Below are positions 31,772 through 35,683 of a DNA stretch of 35,683 nucleotides, piece by piece. The stretch spans positions 1 through 35,683 of the forward strand of contig CAZISM010000052.1 in NCBI GenBank assembly GCA_964541895.1, in the 5' to 3' direction. Every line of letters begins with the position of its first letter. The first letter of the stretch is position 1. The notes under the pieces were generated by a model, which searched no databases, was not told where the DNA came from, and saw only the letters and a program-made list of their open reading frames with translations. The translations under genes were made by a program, and so were the position numbers. The DNA is from CAZISM01 sp964541895. Its GTDB lineage: Bacteria > Zhuqueibacterota > Zhuqueibacteria > Residuimicrobiales > Residuimicrobiaceae.

Positions 31772-34660
31772 CTAAAAACCTAACGCCAATCCCAGCCGGA
31801 TCTCACGCGGACTGCTGTAATAGGTGGGACGGCTGAGATAGTCCGACAGATAATGCCGGCCGAATTCACCGCCGTGATCCGCGGCATAGGTCGGCACCAG
31901 CGAATAGGTCGCCCGCCCGGTGTCGGAATTGACATAATCCTCATTCAAACGATCGAACAGATTGTAGATCTTGAGCAGCACGGCGGCTTTCATTTTGCCG
32001 ATATAAAAATCCTTGTGCGCATTCAGGTCAAACGTGTACTGCATCGGCTTGCGTTCGCTGTTTTCGTAATCGGTGCGCACCCCCTGCAGGGCCGGCGTAT
32101 ACGGCAAACCGGAGCCCATTCGCCCCAACAGACTGACAGCCCAATTGCGCGGCTTGCTCAGGGTGACGTTAAAGTTGAGCGTGTGACGCTGGTCCCAGTC
32201 CACCGGCACGACAAAACGCTGGCTCTCCACCGGTGGATCGCTCTGCGCATCGACGAACGCCGCTTCCGGCGAGGAGGCGTTGGATTCGGAAAACTGGTAG
32301 GTGTAATCCAGCGACGCCGACAGCAGGCCGCGGCCGCGGCGTTTCTCGAACGAGAAGGTGACGCCCTGGACATTGCCGTAATCCTTGTTGCCATAGCGCG
32401 CGTAATAGTCGCCGCGCGAATAGAGCTCGTACAGCTGCGAGCCGAGCAGATCGTTGATGTCTTTGTAAAAGCAGATCGCTTCGATGCCGATGTCGTCCGC
32501 CAACTGCTGTTTCAACCCGATTTCATAGGTGATGGTGGATTGCGGATTCAGATCGGCATTGCCGAGGATGCTGTTGAACCGGCCGCTGATCACCTCAAAC
32601 TCGGGATTGGAGTACAGATAGGCGAACGGCGGAATCTGGAAAAAATGTCCATAAGAAAAATAGATGGTGCCGCGATCGGTAATCGGATAGGCGATGCCCA
32701 GGCGCGGGCTCAGCTGCTCCTTGGCCTTGGCGTCCACCAGCGCCAAATCGCTCAAGCTCGTTCGGGCCGCGGATATCAGTTTCTTGTCGCGGTTATCCGC
32801 CGCCACTTTCCAGTTGGAGTCGAAATAATCATAGCGCAAACCGATATTAACGATCATCTCCTGAAGCTCGATCTTGTCCTGCAGGTAAGCGCTGAACTCG
32901 GTCGGTTTGCGATGATCGTAGCGATTGTTGGCCGTGCTGGTTTCCGGCGTATGGATGGTGGGCACCCAGTCATAGGTATCTCTGATGTCCACATAATAAT
33001 ACTGGGAAGAGAGATCGTGCCGGCGCAGTTCGGCGCCCAGCTTGAACTGATGGGTCTTGTTCCACTGGTTGGTGAGATCAAAGCGGGCCACATAGGTTTT
33101 GGACGTGGAAAGTCCGTAGCTTTTGTCCTGACCGCCGCCATAAAATTCACGGCCAGGAATCTGCGTCAGCATGTTGGGCAGATAGCGGCTGTCCTGCCAG
33201 CTCTTGTAGAGATACTCTTCATCGCTGCTGGCGTTGGCATTGGCCTTGATGGTATAAAAGGTAGAGCCGGAAAGCGAGTGGGTCCAGTCCAGCGTATGCG
33301 AATAGGCCTGGCCATAGTGGGTGCTGCGGCCGTCGGGATTGTATTTGAAGAGATGGTCATAGGACTGGTTCTTGACGTCGGAAAACAGAAAGCCGTAGCG
33401 AAGGATGAGATTGCCGGTAAATTTATAGGTCAATTTGCTCTGCAGCGCCACCTTGCGATAGGGATTCATGGCCACTGTGCTGTTGTCGCCGCTGTAGCCG
33501 CCGTCGCGTGTACCGTTCATGTTATAGTCGGTGAACGGCTCGCCGCTGTCCCACTGGCCATTGCCGTTGTCGTCGTCATACGGTTCGATGAAATTGAGAC
33601 GCCCGCCATCCCAGGAGCCGTTGCCGTTCGTATCGGTGAGGGGCTCGCCGCTGTCCCAGCAGCCGTTGCCGTTGCTGTCTGTGAAGGGCTCGGCGTTATA
33701 GGGACTGTTGACCAGGTTCAACACCGCTGATGAATCCACATACATAACGTCGTTGGGCGAGTGCTCGCGCTTGCCGTACAGCCAGCCCTGGCTGTCAAAA
33801 TAACGGCCGGAAACAAAAAAGGAGAGTTTTTTAGACAGACCCGGTACCGGACCGGAGAGAGACGCGTCGCCGTTGAACAGGCTGGCAGGATTGATCTTTT
33901 CGATGTTGAGAAACGTCGATTTGTGAGTGGAGACTTTGTCGCCGAGATAAAGCTCCAGATTGCCGCTGTATTTGTCGCCGCCGTCCTTGGTAACGATATT
34001 GACGATGCCGGACATGGCCTGGCCGTATTCGGCGTTAAAGGTTCCGCTCACCACCTGCAGCTCCTGAATGGCGGTGTTTTCCACCGACACCGACAGGCCG
34101 CCCCACATGGGATTGGACACCGCCACGCCGTCAATCATATAGCCGATTTCGCTGGCTCGGCCGCCGCGGATGTGCAGGGCACCGTTGGCGCCCTCGGTGA
34201 TGCCGGCTTTGGTTTTCAGCACATCGGTAAAGGATTCCACCGGCATCTCTTTCATCTCTTCGGTGGTGATAATCGCACGGCCCGAGGTGACGTCCTTCTG
34301 CACAATCGGCCGCTCCGCCACCACCGTGATCTCTTTGCCGATGTCGAGGACGGTGCTGCTGAGCGAAAAATTGATGGTGGTGGTATGATCGGTTTGCACC
34401 AGCACATCGGTCTGCACCACGGTGTTGTACCCCATCATGGTGGCGCGCAGATTATAACGGCCGGGCGGCACGTTGATAATAAAGTAGGAGCCGTCCAGGT
34501 TGCTCGCCGCGCCCATGGCCGAGCCTTCGATGATGATGTTGACGCCGGGCAGCGTTTCCTGGCTGGCGGCATCTTTGACCACACCGGCAATTTTGCCCGT
34601 TGTGCCGGCACTCAGCCAGACGGGGATGAGCAACAACCATAGAGCGTTGTAGCGAACCAT
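31772..34660 (-). CDS. TonB-dependent receptor with carboxypeptidase-regulatory-like domain and EF-hand-like repeat insert (cassette 2)
   Basis: This is an outer-membrane receptor of about 962 residues, paralogous to the one at 23976-26861. A signal peptide (1-18) precedes a CarboxypepD_reg-like domain (about 19-105), a plug (about 115-228, LHIRGGRASEIGYMIDG and FNAEYGQAMSGIVNIVTKDG) and a barrel ending SPREIRLGLALGF. Residues about 324-389 are an insert of four degenerate repeats of the form DxNGNGxWDxGEP, absent from the paralogue. They sit where an extracellular loop after the plug is expected. I start at ATG 34660 because GAGG lies six bases upstream. ATG 34672 and a longer frame to 34741 are possible but lack such a site. 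The large secreted protein starts 53 bases downstream. Confidence 0.9.
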   Translation of the reverse strand: MVRYNALWLLLIPVWLSAGTTGKIAGVVKDAASQETLPGVNIIIEGSAMGAASNLDGSYFIINVPPGRYNLRATMMGYNTVVQTDVLVQTDHTTTINFSLSSTVLDIGKEITVVAERPIVQKDVTSGRAIITTEEMKEMPVESFTDVLKTKAGITEGANGALHIRGGRASEIGYMIDGVAVSNPMWGGLSVSVENTAIQELQVVSGTFNAEYGQAMSGIVNIVTKDGGDKYSGNLELYLGDKVSTHKSTFLNIEKINPASLFNGDASLSGPVPGLSKKLSFFVSGRYFDSQGWLYGKREHSPNDVMYVDSSAVLNLVNSPYNAEPFTDSNGNGCWDSGEPLTDTNGNGSWDGGRLNFIEPYDDDNGNGQWDSGEPFTDYNMNGTRDGGYSGDNSTVAMNPYRKVALQSKLTYKFTGNLILRYGFLFSDVKNQSYDHLFKYNPDGRSTHYGQAYSHTLDWTHSLSGSTFYTIKANANASSDEEYLYKSWQDSRYLPNMLTQIPGREFYGGGQDKSYGLSTSKTYVARFDLTNQWNKTHQFKLGAELRRHDLSSQYYYVDIRDTYDWVPTIHTPETSTANNRYDHRKPTEFSAYLQDKIELQEMIVNIGLRYDYFDSNWKVAADNRDKKLISAARTSLSDLALVDAKAKEQLSPRLGIAYPITDRGTIYFSYGHFFQIPPFAYLYSNPEFEVISGRFNSILGNADLNPQSTITYEIGLKQQLADDIGIEAICFYKDINDLLGSQLYELYSRGDYYARYGNKDYGNVQGVTFSFEKRRGRGLLSASLDYTYQFSESNASSPEAAFVDAQSDPPVESQRFVVPVDWDQRHTLNFNVTLSKPRNWAVSLLGRMGSGLPYTPALQGVRTDYENSERKPMQYTFDLNAHKDFYIGKMKAAVLLKIYNLFDRLNEDYVNSDTGRATYSLVPTYAADHGGEFGRHYLSDYLSRPTYYSSPREIRLGLALGF
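33494..33691 (-). repeat. Four tandem DxNGNGxWDxGEP-type coding repeats
   Basis: Within the receptor, units FTDSNGNGCWDSGEP, LTDTNGNGSWDGG, YDDDNGNGQWDSGEP and FTDYNMNGTRDGG follow each other. The Asp/Asn/Gly spacing is like EF-hand or dockerin-type calcium loops. At DNA level, two units share the near-identical string GGCTCGCCGCTGTCCCA on the plus strand, which suggests expansion by duplication. Confidence 0.85.
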
Positions 34661-34762
34661 GAGAAACCTCATGAAAGTATGAAAGATGGGATTATGACCT
34701 TGTGATACATATATTTGCCGGCCGTCTCGCTGCACCGGCATCCTCTTTTTCCGAATCCATTA

Positions 34763-34834
34763 GCTGACAGATGCTTCGGCGCGAAAAATCAGCCATTACG
34801 CGACAGGCCCTCCTGTCGCGCGCCTCAGCATGAC
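34763..34834 (-). repeat. Hairpin repeat copy D (inverted, long core)
   Basis: On the minus strand the unit starts GTCATGCTGAGGCGCG and ends GAAGCATCTGTCAGC. Both flanks carry a T-to-G change relative to the other copies. The core contains an internal 9-bp hairpin CGCGACAGG/CCTGTCGCG inside an outer GGCGCG/CGCGCC stem. Confidence 0.75.
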
Positions 34835-34850
34835 AAAAGTAAACCAGTTT

Positions 34851-34891
34851 GTCATTCTGAGGCCGCCGCTTTTAGCGGCCGAAGAATCTGT
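34851..34891 (+). repeat. Hairpin repeat copy E
   Basis: GTCATTCTGAG and GAAGAATCTGT enclose the hairpin GGCCGC/GCGGCC. It faces copy D, 16 bases away. Confidence 0.8.
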
Positions 34892-34943
34892 GCGCGCACA
34901 AGTCGCCCGGCACAATCGATCCTAAACGGCCAGGCGAGGATCC

Positions 34944-34998
34944 GCTGACAGATGCTTCGGCGCGAAAAATCAGCCATTACGCGACAGGCCCTCCTGTC
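34944..34998 (-). repeat. Hairpin repeat copy F, cut by the gap
   Basis: These 55 bases are identical to 34763-34817 (copy D) and stop exactly at the first N. Confidence 0.85.
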
Positions 34999-35098
34999 NN
35001 NNNNNNNNNNNNNNNNNNNNNNNNNNNNNNNNNNNNNNNNNNNNNNNNNNNNNNNNNNNNNNNNNNNNNNNNNNNNNNNNNNNNNNNNNNNNNNNNNN
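34999..35098. other. Assembly gap (100 N)
   Basis: Exactly 100 N lie between two 55-base stretches that match the two ends of the 137-bp unit at 34763-34899. The round number indicates a scaffolding placeholder rather than a measured length. The open frames that cross it are artefacts. Confidence 0.98.
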
Positions 35099-35104
35099 CA
35101 GTTT

Positions 35105-35145
35105 GTCATTCTGAGGCCGCCGCTTTTAGCGGCCGAAGAATCTGT
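35105..35145 (+). repeat. Hairpin repeat copy G
   Basis: Identical to copy E. The identity spans 35099-35153 against 34845-34899, beginning at the first base after the gap. Confidence 0.85.
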
Positions 35146-35221
35146 GCGCGCACCTCTTACGCTATACCATTGCTCTGGAGCAGCCAGACGCCACGACATT
35201 GTGACTGGCCGCCGTTTTTTG

Positions 35222-35521
35222 TCATGCGTCTTTCCAATCAAACCAATCAGCACTAAAGTCCTGCCATTGCGGATTCATTGATTCTATTAGAGCAATTTTT
35301 TTCTCGCGCAGCCACCCTTTTATCTGTTTTTCTCGCGCAATGGCATAGCTGATATCATCAGTAGATTCAAAATAAACCAGCTTAATAATATTGTATCTGC
35401 TCGTGAATCCGTCGTTACGCTTAAGTTTATGCTGGTATATCCTTCTTTCCAGGCTATTCGTAACACCGACATAAAGACGTTTATTGATACTCGCCATGAT
35501 ATACACATAGTATGTTTTCAC
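35222..35521 (-). CDS. GIY-YIG nuclease family protein
   Basis: This 99-residue single-domain protein of the UPF0213/YhbQ-like GIY-YIG class is a predicted metal-dependent endonuclease. The motif appears as YVYIMAS then LYVGVTNSLERRIYQHK, followed by YFESTDDISYAIAREKQIK, with the conserved Arg in LERR and the Glu in AREKQIK. It ends NPQWQDFSADWFD, typical of the family. The start is GTG 35521 without a clear Shine-Dalgarno. The next ATG lies inside the YVYIM motif and is too late. The gene is visibly more AT-rich than its neighbours and lies between members of the hairpin repeat family. These genes are often scattered singly in genomes and may be acquired. Confidence 0.9.
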   Translation of the reverse strand: MKTYYVYIMASINKRLYVGVTNSLERRIYQHKLKRNDGFTSRYNIIKLVYFESTDDISYAIAREKQIKGWLREKKIALIESMNPQWQDFSADWFDWKDA

Positions 35522-35547
35522 TGGCGGATGGCTTTCAAAATAATTTT

Positions 35548-35590
35548 GTCATTCTGAGGCCCGCTGCTTTTGGCGGGCCGAAGAATCTGT
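35548..35590 (+). repeat. Hairpin repeat copy H
   Basis: GTCATTCTGAG and GAAGAATCTGT enclose a third core version, GGCCCGC/GCGGGCC around TGCTTTTG. It lies 26 bases upstream of the GIY-YIG start. Confidence 0.8.
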
Positions 35591-35673
35591 GCGCGTCCGC
35601 ATGGCGCGGGACGGTTGATCCAGAACGGCCGGGCGCCTCGATGTACATCCTACGCCTTTGCCGGCGACCATCA

Positions 35674-35683
35674 GCTGACAGAT
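35674..35683 (-). repeat. Start of a further repeat copy, cut by the window end
   Basis: GCTGACAGAT at the last bases matches the outer end of copies A, D and F. The upstream spacer (about 35630-35673) resembles 26940-26989. Confidence 0.5.

Larger units (their letters stand above)
34661..35221. repeat. Intergenic repeat island with assembly gap
   Basis: No gene is seen in these 561 bases. The island holds hairpin repeats D-G and 100 N. Bases 34763-34899 form a 137-bp unit whose two ends recur exactly on either side of the gap. The promoter of cassette 2 should lie at the left end (34661-34760), but no clear boxes are visible. Confidence 0.8.

Noticed and set aside
31853..33730. Very long plus-strand open frame (about 625 codons) antisense to the cassette 2 receptor
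   Set aside because: Its product is a low-complexity mix rich in Ile, Ala, Gly and Asp with no domain, while the minus strand encodes a clear TonB-dependent receptor. It is a GC-driven shadow.
34763..35153. Possible CRISPR array
   Set aside because: The repeats are inverted relative to each other, contain hairpins of varying core and lack uniform spacers. No cas genes are present.
34852..35281. Open frames spanning the N-run
   Set aside because: They read through 100 unknown bases inside repeats; the translation is an artefact.

Overview
The window is about 35.7 kb of moderately GC-rich bacterial DNA with almost all genes on the minus strand. It carries no rRNA, recognisable tRNA or CRISPR array. 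Several traits point to the FCB superphylum, most likely a candidate-phylum relative such as KSB1 or Calditrichota. These are PorV/PorQ-family outer-membrane proteins, TonB-dependent receptors with an N-terminal carboxypeptidase-regulatory-like domain, very large secreted proteins with a T9SS-like C-terminal domain, and a Bacteroidetes-type serine palmitoyltransferase. The lineage is an inference from gene content. A 100-N scaffold gap shows that this is a draft assembly, probably a metagenome bin.

Left part (1-5766): an unidentified gene runs off the left edge. It is followed by a divergent pair, an extended SDR (670-1650, minus) and a serine palmitoyltransferase-like enzyme (1908-3101, plus), which together look like ceramide/sphingolipid synthesis. 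A tight minus-strand operon follows: thioredoxin, mannose-1-phosphate guanylyltransferase, a 97-residue conserved small protein, a PTS IIA (PtsN-like) protein and a small C4 zinc-ribbon protein. Several of its genes overlap by one base at TGATG, and it ends in a clear hairpin terminator.

Middle part (5930-19288): a GNAT acetyltransferase diverges from NAD-type malic enzyme. Then come a DUF1893 protein, a Tat-exported Gfo/Idh/MocA oxidoreductase behind a GAF-AAA+-Fis sigma-54 activator, a small secreted protein, a PiT phosphate transporter with its DUF47 (PhoU-like) partner, a secreted DUF1080 protein, a secreted transglutaminase-like protein and an APC amino-acid permease.

Right part (19420-34660): about 15 kb is taken up by two tandem paralogous copies of a three-gene cassette, TonB-dependent receptor > about 1,100-residue secreted protein > PorV-family barrel. 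This is the most interesting system in the window. The large secreted proteins share a conserved N-terminal region, an Asp-rich calcium-site-like stretch, an FN3-like module and a C-terminal domain resembling T9SS sorting domains. I propose a co-expressed export-and-uptake unit: PorV-type secretion of a large surface protein that works with its own TonB receptor, by analogy to SusCD.

Each cassette is preceded by a cluster of intergenic repeats with fixed flanks and a variable but self-complementary hairpin core. The second cluster contains the assembly gap. The gap interrupts the second copy of an exact 137-bp repeat, so the missing bases can be predicted. A small AT-richer GIY-YIG nuclease gene lies inside this repeat island at the right end.
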